64,000 nt of DNA from Cystobacter fuscus DSM 2262 (GTDB taxonomy: Bacteria; Myxococcota; Myxococcia; Myxococcales; Myxococcaceae). Numbering within the stretch: the first letter of the stretch is position 1; each line of letters begins with the position of its first letter. The notes beneath the pieces are model-generated. The model worked only from the letters and a program-made list of their open reading frames with translations. It was not told the DNA's origin and made no database searches. Positions 8,823 through 18,562 of this stretch are shown here, piece after piece. The stretch covers positions 682,001 to 746,000 of the forward strand of contig NZ_ANAH02000066.1 in NCBI RefSeq assembly GCF_000335475.2. Direction: 5' to 3'. A program made the translations under genes and the position numbers.

Positions 8823-9647
8823 GTGGCGTCCGAGAACACAGAGCAGAAGGTGGAGCAATCCCCGCGTACCTCGTGGATCGTCCGAGGCATCGAGAGCCTG
8901 GGACGGGTGTTCGTCGAGGGAGTCGAGGAGCTCGGCCGGCTGGCGACACTCGGGGCGGACGTGGCGCGCTGGAGCGTGCGCCGGCCCTTCCGCGCGGCCA
9001 ACTTCTTCTTCCAACTGGACTTCGTGGGCGTGGGCAGCGTCTTCATCGTGCTGCTCACCGGCCTGTTCACCGGCATGGTGTTCGCCAATCAGTCCGCGCG
9101 CGCCTTCGCCATGTTCGACGCCCAGAGCCTCGTGGGCCCCACGGTGGGATTGGTGCTCACACGCGAGCTGGCCCCCGTGTTCTCCGCGTTGATGATGACC
9201 ATGCGCGCCGGCTCCGCCATGTGCACGGAGCTGGGCACCATGCGCGTCACCGAGCAGGTGGACGCCTTGGAGACCATGGCCGTCAACCCCGTGCAGTACC
9301 TGCTGGTGCCCCGGGTGCTGGCGGGCCTGCTCATGGTGCCCGCGCTCACGCTGCTCTTCGACACCTCGGGCATCTTCGGCGCCTACATCGTCGCGGTGTC
9401 GGTGCAGAACGTGTCGCCCGGCACCTTCATCGCCCGAACGCAGCAGTGGTTGGATCCCATCGACGTCTACGAGGGCCTCATCAAGGGCGCCGTCTTCGGC
9501 CTGTCCGTGGCGCTCATCTGCTGCTTCAAGGGGTACAACGCCACCGGCGGCGCCAAGGGCGTGGGCCAGGCCACCACCGCCGCCATGGTCAACAGCGCCC
9601 TCTCCATCTTCATCCTCGACTTCATCGTCGGGGTGCTCCTGCACTGA
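8823..9647 (+). CDS. mlaE: MlaE-family ABC transporter permease
   Basis: 274 residues from a GTG start. It has an amphipathic N-terminal helix and about five hydrophobic segments, with the typical MlaE stretch TRELAPVFSALMMTMRAGSAM and the conserved LGTMRVTEQVDALETM loop. MlaE is the inner-membrane permease of the Mla/MCE phospholipid transport complex. Its stop overlaps the ATG of the ATPase gene (TGATG), and the MCE-domain gene follows, giving the order permease, ATPase, MCE protein. No MlaC or MlaB gene is in this group; a MlaC-family gene lies about 31 kb downstream at 43018. Confidence 0.92.
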   Translation: MASENTEQKVEQSPRTSWIVRGIESLGRVFVEGVEELGRLATLGADVARWSVRRPFRAANFFFQLDFVGVGSVFIVLLTGLFTGMVFANQSARAFAMFDAQSLVGPTVGLVLTRELAPVFSALMMTMRAGSAMCTELGTMRVTEQVDALETMAVNPVQYLLVPRVLAGLLMVPALTLLFDTSGIFGAYIVAVSVQNVSPGTFIARTQQWLDPIDVYEGLIKGAVFGLSVALICCFKGYNATGGAKGVGQATTAAMVNSALSIFILDFIVGVLLH

Positions 9648-10414
9648 TGGGCGACCCGACTCCCGCGCGGCCGATGATCGACATCCGCGGCCTGCACAAG
9701 TCCTTCGGCCCGAACAAGGTGCTCACGGGCATCGAGCTGGCCGTGCCCGCGGGCAGCACCTGCGTCATCCTCGGCGGCTCGGGCTCGGGCAAGACGGTGC
9801 TCATGAAGCACATGATCGGCCTGCTCAAGCCCGACGCGGGCGAGGTCCTCATCGACGGCGAGGACATCGTCCCCCTGGGCGCCGAGGGCCTCGAGCGCGT
9901 GCGCCACAAGTTCGGCATGGTGTTCCAGGCCGCGGCGCTCTTCGACTCGATGAACGTCTACGAGAACGTGGCCTTCCCCCTGCGCGAGCACCGCCGGCTC
10001 TCCGTGGACGAGGAGTCCGCGCTCGTGCGCTCCAAGCTCGAGCTCATGGGCCTGCCGCGCTCGGTGGAGACGAAGTTCCCCGCCGACCTGTCCGGCGGCA
10101 TGCGCAAGCGCGTGGGCCTGGCCCGCGCCATCGTGATGAATCCGAAGATCGTCCTCTACGACGAGCCCACCACGGGGTTGGATCCCATCACCACCGACTA
10201 CGTGGACGAGATGATCCTCGCGGCCCAGCGCGAGCTGGGCATCACCAGCGTCGTCATCAGCCACGACGTCGCCTCGGCCTTCAACATCGCCAACCAGATC
10301 GCCTTCCTCAGCAAGGGCGTCATCCTGGAGCAGGGCACCCCGGAACAGCTGCGCGCCTCCGAGCAGCCCGCAGTGAAGATCTTCCTCCAGACGTGGTTTG
10401 GCAAGAACGACTAG
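9647..10414 (+). CDS. mlaF: MlaF-type ABC transporter ATP-binding protein
   Basis: 255 residues. The ATG at 9647 overlaps the permease stop by one base. Walker A is GGSGSGKT (residues 43-50), the signature is LSGGMRKRVGLARA, and Walker B is VLYDEPTTGLDP. The sequence after Walker B (TTDYVDEMI) is typical of MlaF-like ATPases. It should power lipid movement through the MlaE permease. Length is normal for the family, and all ATPase motifs are intact. Confidence 0.93.
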   Translation: MGDPTPARPMIDIRGLHKSFGPNKVLTGIELAVPAGSTCVILGGSGSGKTVLMKHMIGLLKPDAGEVLIDGEDIVPLGAEGLERVRHKFGMVFQAAALFDSMNVYENVAFPLREHRRLSVDEESALVRSKLELMGLPRSVETKFPADLSGGMRKRVGLARAIVMNPKIVLYDEPTTGLDPITTDYVDEMILAAQRELGITSVVISHDVASAFNIANQIAFLSKGVILEQGTPEQLRASEQPAVKIFLQTWFGKND

Positions 10415-10426
10415 GAGTCATTCCCG

Positions 10427-11950
10427 GTGAAGCGCTTCGTCACACCCTTCCGCGTCGGTCTGCTGGTGCTCATCGCCGGAGGATGCCTCATGGCCTTCAT
10501 CCTCTTCACCCGCAAGGGCGGCATGGGCAAGGACGAGGCCATGGAGGCCCACGCCTACTTCCGTGACGCCTCGGGCCTGGGCACCAAGAGCCGCATCCAG
10601 ATCGCCGGCATCCCCGTGGGCGAGGTGACGGGTGTCACCCTGGAGGGCACGCGCGCCAAGGTGACCGTGCGCGTGCGCCGCGACGTGGTGCTCCACCAGG
10701 ACGCCGCCCTCATCAAACGCTCCGAGTCGCTGCTCGGCGACTACCTGCTGGACTTGAACCCCGGCACCGAGATGACCCCGCCGCTCAAGGACGGCGAGGA
10801 GATCCGCAAGGTGGTGGACGTGCAGGGCATGGAGGCCGCCTTCGCCTCGCTGAGTCAAATCACCGAGGACATCCAGCAGGTGACGGGCGCCCTGCGCGAC
10901 GTGCTCGGCGGCGAGAAGGGCGCGGGCTCGCTCGGGCGCATCGTCGACAACATGGTGCGCCTGTCGGACTCGGTGGACATGACGGTGCGCACCAGCTCCG
11001 AGCGCCTGGACTCCATCCTTCGCAACTTCGAGGGCGTGAGCAAGGACGTGCGCGGCATGACGCACTCCAACGAGGAGAGCGTCGGCCACATCGTGAAGAA
11101 CATCGAGGTCATCACCCAGGACACCCGCGAGGTGCTCGTCACGGTGCGCCAGATCATCGGCAGCGGGGAAGGAGACCTCAAGGACAGCGTGTCCAGCCTC
11201 AAGAAGACGATGGAGCGGCTGGATCGCTCGCTCGCCAACATCGAGGAGGTCACCGCCAAGGTGAAGAACGGCGAGGGTGCCGTGGGCACGCTCCTGAGCG
11301 ACGAGCGCCTGGGCCAGAAACTCGCCGAGACCGTGGAGGACGTGTCCAGCCTCGCCTCCACCCTCACCGGGCTGCAGACCGAGGTGGGGCTCCAGGCCAC
11401 GTGGCTCACCGGACAGGAGACGTCGAAGAACAGCCTGTCGGTGCGCCTGGCCCCCCGGCCGGACAAGTACTACCTGCTGGAGGTGGTGGACGATCCGCGC
11501 GGCATCACGGAGACGATCTACACCCAGACCAACCCGCCCTCCTCGGGCGAGCCCGTGCTGCAGCAGCAGAAGATCACCCGCCAGGGCTTCACCTTCAGCG
11601 CGCAGTTCGCCAAGCGCTACTACTTCACCACGCTGCGCTTCGGCATCATCGAGTCCACGGGCGGCGTGGGCGCCGACTTCCACTTCTTCAAGGACCACCT
11701 GATGCTCAGGCTGGACGCCTTCAACTTCTCGGTGGACGAGCTGCGCTACCCGCGCATCCGCACCTCGTTGCGGGCCCAGGCCTTCGATCGCATCTTCGTC
11801 ACCGTGGGCATGGACGACCTGCTCAACGCGCCCCAGCGCGACATCAACACCCGGCGCATGCTCGCCGGCCGGGACTTCTTCTTCGGTGGTGGCCTGTACT
11901 TCACCGACGATGACCTCAAGGCGCTACTGCCCGTCCTTCCCACCCCTTGA
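10427..11950 (+). CDS. mlaD: MlaD-family MCE protein with long helical region and barrel-like C-terminus
   Basis: 507 residues from a GTG with AGGAG about 10 bases upstream. One transmembrane helix (residues 7-28) is followed by an MCE domain (about 40-115) with the IAGIPVGEVTGV stretch. Residues about 130-320 are helical with heptad-like spacing. The last 170 residues are beta-rich with alternating aromatic strands (GGVGADFHFF, RDFFFGGGLYF), resembling an outer-membrane barrel. Classical MlaD has about 180 residues, so this protein is nearly three times longer. Together with the coupled permease and ATPase it should carry lipid across the periplasm. The helical part could form a tube and the tail could reach the outer membrane; that is inference. 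Confidence 0.88.
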   Translation: MKRFVTPFRVGLLVLIAGGCLMAFILFTRKGGMGKDEAMEAHAYFRDASGLGTKSRIQIAGIPVGEVTGVTLEGTRAKVTVRVRRDVVLHQDAALIKRSESLLGDYLLDLNPGTEMTPPLKDGEEIRKVVDVQGMEAAFASLSQITEDIQQVTGALRDVLGGEKGAGSLGRIVDNMVRLSDSVDMTVRTSSERLDSILRNFEGVSKDVRGMTHSNEESVGHIVKNIEVITQDTREVLVTVRQIIGSGEGDLKDSVSSLKKTMERLDRSLANIEEVTAKVKNGEGAVGTLLSDERLGQKLAETVEDVSSLASTLTGLQTEVGLQATWLTGQETSKNSLSVRLAPRPDKYYLLEVVDDPRGITETIYTQTNPPSSGEPVLQQQKITRQGFTFSAQFAKRYYFTTLRFGIIESTGGVGADFHFFKDHLMLRLDAFNFSVDELRYPRIRTSLRAQAFDRIFVTVGMDDLLNAPQRDINTRRMLAGRDFFFGGGLYFTDDDLKALLPVLPTP

Positions 11951-12041
11951 CCTGACCGGCCCAAAAGTCGTACCTCGCCTCGGCACGGGCCCCTGGGAGC
12001 CCCCGTGCCGCTGTCCGCCGGCCGCTCCCCTTGGATGGCTC

Positions 12042-12968
12042 ATGTCTCTTCTCGTCGTTGGCTCGGTCGCGCTGGATTCGGTGGAAACCCCCTTCGGGCT
12101 CAAGGAGGACGTCCTGGGCGGCTCGGCCAGCTACTTCTCCACCGCCGCCTCGTTCTTCACCCCCGTGCAGATGGTGGCCGTGGTGGGCGAGGACTTCCCA
12201 AAGGCCCACCTCGACTTCCTGCGCGCGCGGGGCGTGGACATCGATGGGGTGTCCCACGAGAAGGGCCGCACCTTCCGCTGGAAGGGCCGCTACGGCTGGC
12301 AGCTCAACGAGGCCGAGACGCTCGACACCCAGCTCAACGTCTTCCAGAGCTTCTCGCCCCAGCTGTCCGAGCGCCACCGCGACGCCCAGTACGTCATGCT
12401 CGGCAACATCCACCCCGAGCTCCAGGCGCGCGTGGTGGACCAGGTCAAGGCCCCCAAGCTCGTGGCCGCCGACACCATGAACTTCTGGATCAACGGCAGC
12501 CGGCCCGCGCTCCTCAAGACGCTCGAGCTCGTCAACCTGCTCTTCGTCAACGACGCCGAGGCGCGCCAGCTCTCCGGCGAGCACAACATCATCCGCGCCG
12601 CCCGCGCCATCCTCGGCATGGGCCCCCAGCGCGTCGTCATCAAGCGCGGTGAGTACGGCGCCATGCTCGTGGAGAAGGAGCACCTGTTCGTCTGCCCCGC
12701 CATGCCCCTGGCCGACGTGTTCGATCCCACCGGCGCCGGAGACACCTTCGCCGGCGGCTTCATGGGCACGCTCGCCACCGCCGGCGGCTCCCTGGACATC
12801 CCCGTGCTGCGCCGCGCCATGGTCATGGGCAGCGTCATGGCCTCCTTCACCGTGGAGAAGTTCAGCCTCGAGCGCCTGCGCGAAATCTCCCGCTCCGACC
12901 TCCACCAGCGCTTCTCCGACTTCAAGCGCCTCACCCACTTCGACGACCTGCCCGTCCTCGACGCCTGA
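12042..12968 (+). CDS. PfkB-family carbohydrate kinase
   Basis: 308 residues from the ATG at 12042. It has the N-terminal GGSASYFSTAASFF substrate segment and the C-terminal signature DPTGAGDTFAGGF, with the catalytic base D234 in the GAGD anion hole. This is a ribokinase-fold kinase that phosphorylates a sugar or nucleoside with ATP. The small N-terminal lid suggests a compact nucleoside- or sugar-kinase type, but the substrate cannot be assigned. It lies 91 bases after the MCE gene on the same strand; no functional link is evident. Confidence 0.85.
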   Translation: MSLLVVGSVALDSVETPFGLKEDVLGGSASYFSTAASFFTPVQMVAVVGEDFPKAHLDFLRARGVDIDGVSHEKGRTFRWKGRYGWQLNEAETLDTQLNVFQSFSPQLSERHRDAQYVMLGNIHPELQARVVDQVKAPKLVAADTMNFWINGSRPALLKTLELVNLLFVNDAEARQLSGEHNIIRAARAILGMGPQRVVIKRGEYGAMLVEKEHLFVCPAMPLADVFDPTGAGDTFAGGFMGTLATAGGSLDIPVLRRAMVMGSVMASFTVEKFSLERLREISRSDLHQRFSDFKRLTHFDDLPVLDA

Positions 12969-13015
12969 CCCGTCCCCCCTCCAGCCAGCCCGCCAGCTCC
13001 GTCCGGGATCGCCTC

Positions 13016-13044
13016 TTGACGGATTTTTACAATCCACCTAAAGT
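13016..13044 (+). promoter_or_regulatory. Sigma-70-type promoter for the PilZ gene
   Basis: TTGACG (13016-13021) and TAAAGT (13039-13044) are separated by exactly 17 bases, matching the consensus at 5 and 4 of 6 positions. It stands out in very GC-rich sequence. Transcription would start near 13051, leaving about 80 bases of leader before the GTG at 13132. The leader contains a small hairpin at 13100-13113 (GGTTC/GAACC). The promoter overlaps the GGATT/AATCC dyads described separately. Confidence 0.55.
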
Positions 13045-13060
13045 GGATTCCCGTTAATCC
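13021..13060. repeat. Two GGATT-N5/6-AATCC dyads overlapping a promoter
   Basis: GGATT (13021-13025) and AATCC (13031-13035) form one dyad with 5 bases between. GGATT (13045-13049) and AATCC (13056-13060) form a second with 6 bases between. The inner arms also pair as AATCCAC/GTGGATT (13031-13049). The dyad centres are about 24 bases apart, near two helical turns, and they cover the spacer, -10 and start region of the promoter. This looks like an operator for a repressor binding two sites. An alternative is an RNA hairpin ending the pfkB message, but there is no U-tract after it. Confidence 0.5.
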
Positions 13061-13131
13061 GGACTCCCTCGAAACCAGGGGGAGGGCCGTGACATGGTGG
13101 GTTCGAGAGAACCGGGCTGGAGGGCAGCGGG

Positions 13132-13482
13132 GTGCCGATCGATAACCGGAAGACCACGCGGTTCGCCTCGCGCCTGCGCTGCTGGTGCGAGTCGGAGGAC
13201 ATCACCCTCTATGCTCGGGTGGCCAACCTGAGCGAGGGGGGGATGTTCCTGCAGACGAGCACGCCCCTGGACGCGGGCCGCCGGGCGCGGGTGCGGCTGG
13301 GGGGCGGGGTGGTGCACGAGGTGACGGCCGAGGCCACGGTGATGTGGAATCGGTCCCGGCGTCAGGACAAGGGCCCGGCCGGGATGGGCCTGCGTTTCGA
13401 GGGGTTGGATTCTGGCGCTCAGGACTTGTTGAGGCGCATCATTTCCAATGAGCAACGGGGGCCCCCGTTCGGCCTCTCGTAG
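13132..13482 (+). CDS. PilZ domain protein
   Basis: 116 residues from a GTG with GGAGG about 8 bases upstream. The PilZ motifs are present: RFASR (RxxxR) near residue 10 and NLSEGG (N/DxSxxG) near residue 34, so cyclic-di-GMP binding is plausible. A single PilZ domain fills the protein, like the short myxobacterial PilZ family. A metallophosphoesterase gene follows after 12 bases and probably shares its message. Expression is likely controlled at the dyad-flanked promoter at 13016-13060. A diguanylate cyclase and a second PilZ gene also lie in this window. Confidence 0.85.
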   Translation: MPIDNRKTTRFASRLRCWCESEDITLYARVANLSEGGMFLQTSTPLDAGRRARVRLGGGVVHEVTAEATVMWNRSRRQDKGPAGMGLRFEGLDSGAQDLLRRIISNEQRGPPFGLS

Positions 13483-13494
13483 AAACTCCACCAC

Positions 13495-14226
13495 ATGCGA
13501 ATCGCGATCATCTCCGACATCCATTCCAACATCGAGGCCCTCACGCAGGTCCTGCGCGTCACGGAAGAGCAGAAGGTGGACCGGATCGTGTCGCTCGGCG
13601 ACATCGTGGGCTACGGCGCCTCGCCCAACGCGTGTTGCGACCTGGTGCGCTCGGTGACGGAGGTGACGCTGCTGGGCAACCACGACGCCGCGGTGGCCGG
13701 GCGCATGGACTACTCGTACTACTACGACGCCGCGCGGCACGCGCTCGACTGGAGCGCGAGCGTGCTGTCCGACGAGAACATGGAGTGGCTCAAGACGCTG
13801 CCGTACACGTACCGCATTGGGGACGTGGGCTTCTGTCACGGCTCGCCGGTGGAGCCCCGGGCGTACGAGTACATCTTCGCGCTGGAGCAGGCGCGCGAGC
13901 TCGCGCCGTACGTGGAGCACCTGCCCGAGGTGACGTTCATCGGGCACAGCCATTTGTGCAAGGCGTTCGCCATCGGCAATGGCGAGGTGCATGACGTGGT
14001 GGCGCAGAAGTTCGGCATCCGCCGGGGCTACAAGTACATCATCTCGGTGGGCAGCGTGGGGCAGCCGCGCGACTACGACAACCGGGCGTGCTTCGTCATC
14101 TGCGACACGGGCGCGCGCACGGTGGAGTACATCCGCGTGGAGTACGACATCGAGGCGGCGGCGCAGAAGATCTTCGACGCCTCGCTCGCGCTCAACTTCG
14201 GCAAGCGCCTGTTCCTCGGGGTGTAG
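13495..14226 (+). CDS. Metallophosphoesterase, YfcE/PP-type
   Basis: 243 residues. All calcineurin-like metal motifs are seen: DIH (D8, H10), GD (D36), GNHD (N62, H63, D64), H115, and GHSH (H151, H153). Length and motif spacing match small bacterial phosphodiesterases or diadenosine-tetraphosphatase-like enzymes with a two-metal centre. The physiological substrate cannot be assigned. It follows the PilZ gene by 12 bases, which suggests a shared operon and a possible link to cyclic nucleotide signalling; that link is inference. Confidence 0.85.
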   Translation: MRIAIISDIHSNIEALTQVLRVTEEQKVDRIVSLGDIVGYGASPNACCDLVRSVTEVTLLGNHDAAVAGRMDYSYYYDAARHALDWSASVLSDENMEWLKTLPYTYRIGDVGFCHGSPVEPRAYEYIFALEQARELAPYVEHLPEVTFIGHSHLCKAFAIGNGEVHDVVAQKFGIRRGYKYIISVGSVGQPRDYDNRACFVICDTGARTVEYIRVEYDIEAAAQKIFDASLALNFGKRLFLGV

Positions 14227-14265
14227 CGGGCTCTACCTTCGACGTGGGCTGGTTGTACACGATGA

Positions 14266-15675
<1,410 letters not shown>

Positions 15676-15696
15676 GTCCTGGCGCCGGGCGGAGGC

Positions 15697-16089
15697 TCAC
15701 TCGTCCTCCGCCGGCTCCGTGCCCACCCGCTCGTCGTAGGCCTTGCGCGCGGCTTCCACGTGCTCGCGGTGAGCCAGCGCCCAATGGGCCAGCGCGTCGA
15801 GCGGGACCAGCACGTCCCGCCCCAGTTGGGTGAGCTCGTAGTCGACCCGGGGTGGAATCGTCGGGGTGACCTTCCGGGTCACATACCCGTCGCGCTCCAG
15901 ACCCCGCAGGGTGGCCGTCAGCATCTTCTGCGACACGGTGCCAATGCCCCGCCTCAGCTCGTTGAAGCGCTGACTGCCATCGGCCAGCGTGACGATCACC
16001 AACACCGACCACTTGTCTCCCACCCGCCCGAGAACGTCTCCGACCGACCGGCAGACTTCCGAGGGGAGGTTGAGGTTACCCAGTTTCAT
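15697..16089 (-). CDS. HxlR-family transcriptional regulator
   Basis: 130 residues with a winged helix typical of HxlR: the VGDKWSVLVIVTLADG stretch, RFNELRRGIGTVSQKMLTATLRGLERDGYV, then PPRVDYELTQLG. It has an acidic C-terminal tail. These regulators commonly respond to electrophiles or quinones and control a divergent oxidoreductase. Here the divergent gene is an NAD-dependent dehydrogenase at 16189, and the 99-base gap holds a candidate promoter for this gene. Autoregulation and control of the dehydrogenase are likely but inferred. The conserved reactive N-terminal cysteine could be C13 (SEVCRSVGD). Confidence 0.88.
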   Translation of the reverse strand: MKLGNLNLPSEVCRSVGDVLGRVGDKWSVLVIVTLADGSQRFNELRRGIGTVSQKMLTATLRGLERDGYVTRKVTPTIPPRVDYELTQLGRDVLVPLDALAHWALAHREHVEAARKAYDERVGTEPAEDE

Positions 16090-16142
16090 TCAGGTGCCTT
16101 CTTGTGCGCTTTTCCAGTCGCCGTTACACACTGACTCTCCTT

Positions 16143-16170
16143 TAGATACCAACCCGTCAGGGTGGGTCAA
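16143..16170 (-). promoter_or_regulatory. Candidate promoter of the HxlR gene
   Basis: Reading the minus strand, TTGACC (16165-16170) and TATCTA (16143-16148) are separated by 16 bases. The first box matches at 5 of 6 positions, the second at 3. It lies in the divergent gap before the dehydrogenase start, so a regulator bound here could affect both genes. No convincing separate promoter for the dehydrogenase was found. Confidence 0.35.
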
Positions 16171-16188
16171 GACGAGTCGGGGAAACCC

Positions 16189-17226
16189 ATGAGCACAGAG
16201 ACGAAGGACACCACGGTGCTGGTCACCGGAGGGTCGGGGTATGTGGGCAGTTGGGCCATCGGTGCCCTGCTGCGGCAGGGGTATCGGGTACGCACGACGG
16301 TGCGCCACCTGAAGCGCGAGGACGAGGTGCGCGCGGCCGTCGCCCGGGAGGCGGGCAGCGCCACCGAGCGTCTGTCCTTCTTCGTCGCCGATCTCCTGCG
16401 CGACGAGGGGTGGGAGCGCGCGGCGGAGGGCGCGGAGTACATCCTGCACGTCGCCTCGCCTCTGGCCACGGGGGAGTTCAAGGGGCAGGACCTCGTCCGC
16501 CCGGCCCGCGAGGGCACCCTGCGGGTGATGAAGGCGGGCGCGCGGGCGGGCGTCAAGCGCGTCGTCATGACGTCCTCGCTGCTGGCCGCCCTCCCACCCG
16601 CGGGCCACGACGACTCGCGTCCCATCGATGAGTCCGTCTGGACCGATCTCTCCGGCAAGGACATCAACAATTACACGCGCTCGAAGACCCTGGCCGAACA
16701 GGATGCCTGGGACTTCATCCGGCAGTCGGGTGGCTCGATGACGCTCGCCACCGTGCTCCCCGCCATCATCCAGGGGCCCGTGCTGGGCAAGGACTTCTCC
16801 GGCTCGGTCGCGATGGTGGCTCTGCTGCTGGGCGGGAAGATGCCGGCCCTGCCACGGTTTGGCTCCAGCATCGTGGATGTGCGCGATCTCGTGGACCTGC
16901 ACCTCATGGCGATGACGGCGCCCGAGGCCGCCGGCCAGCGGTTCGCCGCCGCCAGCGATTTCCTCTGGATGACCGACATCGCGCGCACGTTGCGCGAACA
17001 CCTCGGCGCTCGTGCCGCGAAGGTGCCGACGCGGGTGCTGCCCGATGTCGTGGTGCGGCTGCTGGCGCTCGTCAATTCGGATCTCCGTCTGCTCGCGCCC
17101 AACCTCGGCCTGCGGCAGGAGTTCTCCTCGGCGAAGGCCCAGCGGCTGCTGGGTTGGCACCCCCGCCCGGCGGCGCGCTCCATCCTCGATGGCGCGGAGA
17201 GCCTGCTGCGCGAAGGCCTCGTCTGA
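16189..17226 (+). CDS. NAD(P)-dependent epimerase/dehydratase-family reductase
   Basis: 345 residues from ATG 16189; a GTG at 16162 is less likely. Rossmann motif TGGSGYVG is at residues 13-20. Catalytic SDR residues appear as S in VMTSSLLA and Y/K in YTRSK. The overall pattern resembles the dihydroflavonol-4-reductase or aldehyde-reductase group of extended SDRs. It is divergent from an HxlR regulator, a common pairing for stress-induced detoxifying reductases. The natural substrate is unknown. Confidence 0.85.
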   Translation: MSTETKDTTVLVTGGSGYVGSWAIGALLRQGYRVRTTVRHLKREDEVRAAVAREAGSATERLSFFVADLLRDEGWERAAEGAEYILHVASPLATGEFKGQDLVRPAREGTLRVMKAGARAGVKRVVMTSSLLAALPPAGHDDSRPIDESVWTDLSGKDINNYTRSKTLAEQDAWDFIRQSGGSMTLATVLPAIIQGPVLGKDFSGSVAMVALLLGGKMPALPRFGSSIVDVRDLVDLHLMAMTAPEAAGQRFAAASDFLWMTDIARTLREHLGARAAKVPTRVLPDVVVRLLALVNSDLRLLAPNLGLRQEFSSAKAQRLLGWHPRPAARSILDGAESLLREGLV

Positions 17227-17419
17227 AAGCCGCACGGCTCCCGGCGGTGTTGCGCCACCCTGGCGTGGTGACGGAGTGGCACCAGCTCAGCACCGACCAT
17301 CGCGCCGAGCTTTCTGCTCTCCAGTGAATAGGCGGACCGCGCCTCGGACGGACGGACCATGGACGGTCGAGCCGCCCGTTGGGTAGAGGAGAAGAACATT
17401 CCCTCCTGGAGGCCCGCCC

Positions 17420-18526
17420 ATGTCCAAGTCCGTCCTGGAAGCCGATGTCGCCATCGTGGGAGCGGGACCCGCCGGGACGGCCGCCGCGCTGCACCTGGGT
17501 CAGCTCGGGGTGAAGCGCGTGGTGCTCGTGGACCGTGCGGACTTCCCCCGGGACAAGACCTGCGGCAGCGGGGTGAGCCCCAAGGGCATCGGTTGTCTGA
17601 AGACGCTGGGCGTCTGGGACGCGGTGGAGCCGCACGCCTACTGGATCAAGGGCCTGCGGCTGACCACCCGGGGCAACGAGACGATGTTCCTGTCGGGAGG
17701 CGAGGCCGCCGCCGCCATCATCTGCAACCGCCGCACGCTCGATGAGATCCTCCTGCGCCGCGCGCAGTCGCTCGGGGTGGAGTTCGTCCCCAATTTCCTC
17801 GTGCGCTCGCTCCTCGAGGAGGGGGGGCGCGTGGTGGGCTTCCAGGACGACGAGGGCCGCGAGGTGCGCGCGCGCTACACGGTGGTCGCCGACGGGGGAC
17901 ACTCCAAGCTCGTCCCCGAGCGGGGCCCCAAGTCCATCCTCCAGGCCATCATGGGCTGGTGGGAGGGCGTCGAGTTCACCCCGCACCACGTGGAGATGAT
18001 CTTCGATCCGCGCGTGGCGCCCTGGTACGTCTGGCTCTTCCCGGAGAACGACACCCGGGTGAACATCGGCATCTGCTACCGGGACGACGCGCACCAGCAC
18101 AACGCCCGCGCCCTGTTCCAGCAGATCCTCGACAGCCACTTCGCCCCCCGCCTGCGGGGCGCACGGCAGATCGGCGGATGGAAGGGACACCCCATCCTCT
18201 ACTCGTACTCCATCGAGAGGCTGCACTCGCCCGGGCGAGTGGTGATCGGCGAGGCGGGACGCATGGTGCATCCCGCCACCGGAGAGGGCATCTACCAGGG
18301 CATGCGCTCGGGCATCCTGGCGGCCGAGGCCCTGCGCGACGTGCTCACCGGCGCGAGCACCGAGGCGCGCGCCTTCGAGCGCTACGAGTCACGCTGCCGC
18401 CTCGCGTACTCCGCGTCCTTCGCGGCGACCCGGCTGCTGCAACCCCTCATCGACTCGCCCGTGCTCGACACCGTGGCGAAGGTGCTGCCCAAATCCTTGC
18501 GCAACCGGGTGGCGGCCGCGCCGTAG
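17420..18526 (+). CDS. Geranylgeranyl-reductase-family FAD-dependent oxidoreductase
   Basis: 368 residues. The N-terminal dinucleotide motif GAGPAG is followed by the CGSGVSPKG segment of the GGR family, and the second FAD motif reads GEAGRMVHPATGEGI. The family saturates isoprenoid chains or oxidises related lipophilic substrates. A prenyl diphosphate synthase gene lies 20 kb away in the same window, but they are not linked. The 193-base gap upstream (17227-17419) has no site that I can support. The exact substrate is unknown. Confidence 0.85.
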   Translation: MSKSVLEADVAIVGAGPAGTAAALHLGQLGVKRVVLVDRADFPRDKTCGSGVSPKGIGCLKTLGVWDAVEPHAYWIKGLRLTTRGNETMFLSGGEAAAAIICNRRTLDEILLRRAQSLGVEFVPNFLVRSLLEEGGRVVGFQDDEGREVRARYTVVADGGHSKLVPERGPKSILQAIMGWWEGVEFTPHHVEMIFDPRVAPWYVWLFPENDTRVNIGICYRDDAHQHNARALFQQILDSHFAPRLRGARQIGGWKGHPILYSYSIERLHSPGRVVIGEAGRMVHPATGEGIYQGMRSGILAAEALRDVLTGASTEARAFERYESRCRLAYSASFAATRLLQPLIDSPVLDTVAKVLPKSLRNRVAAAP

Positions 18527-18562
18527 GGCCGGGGCGGGTGGGGTGCCTCCCGCGGCGAGGCC

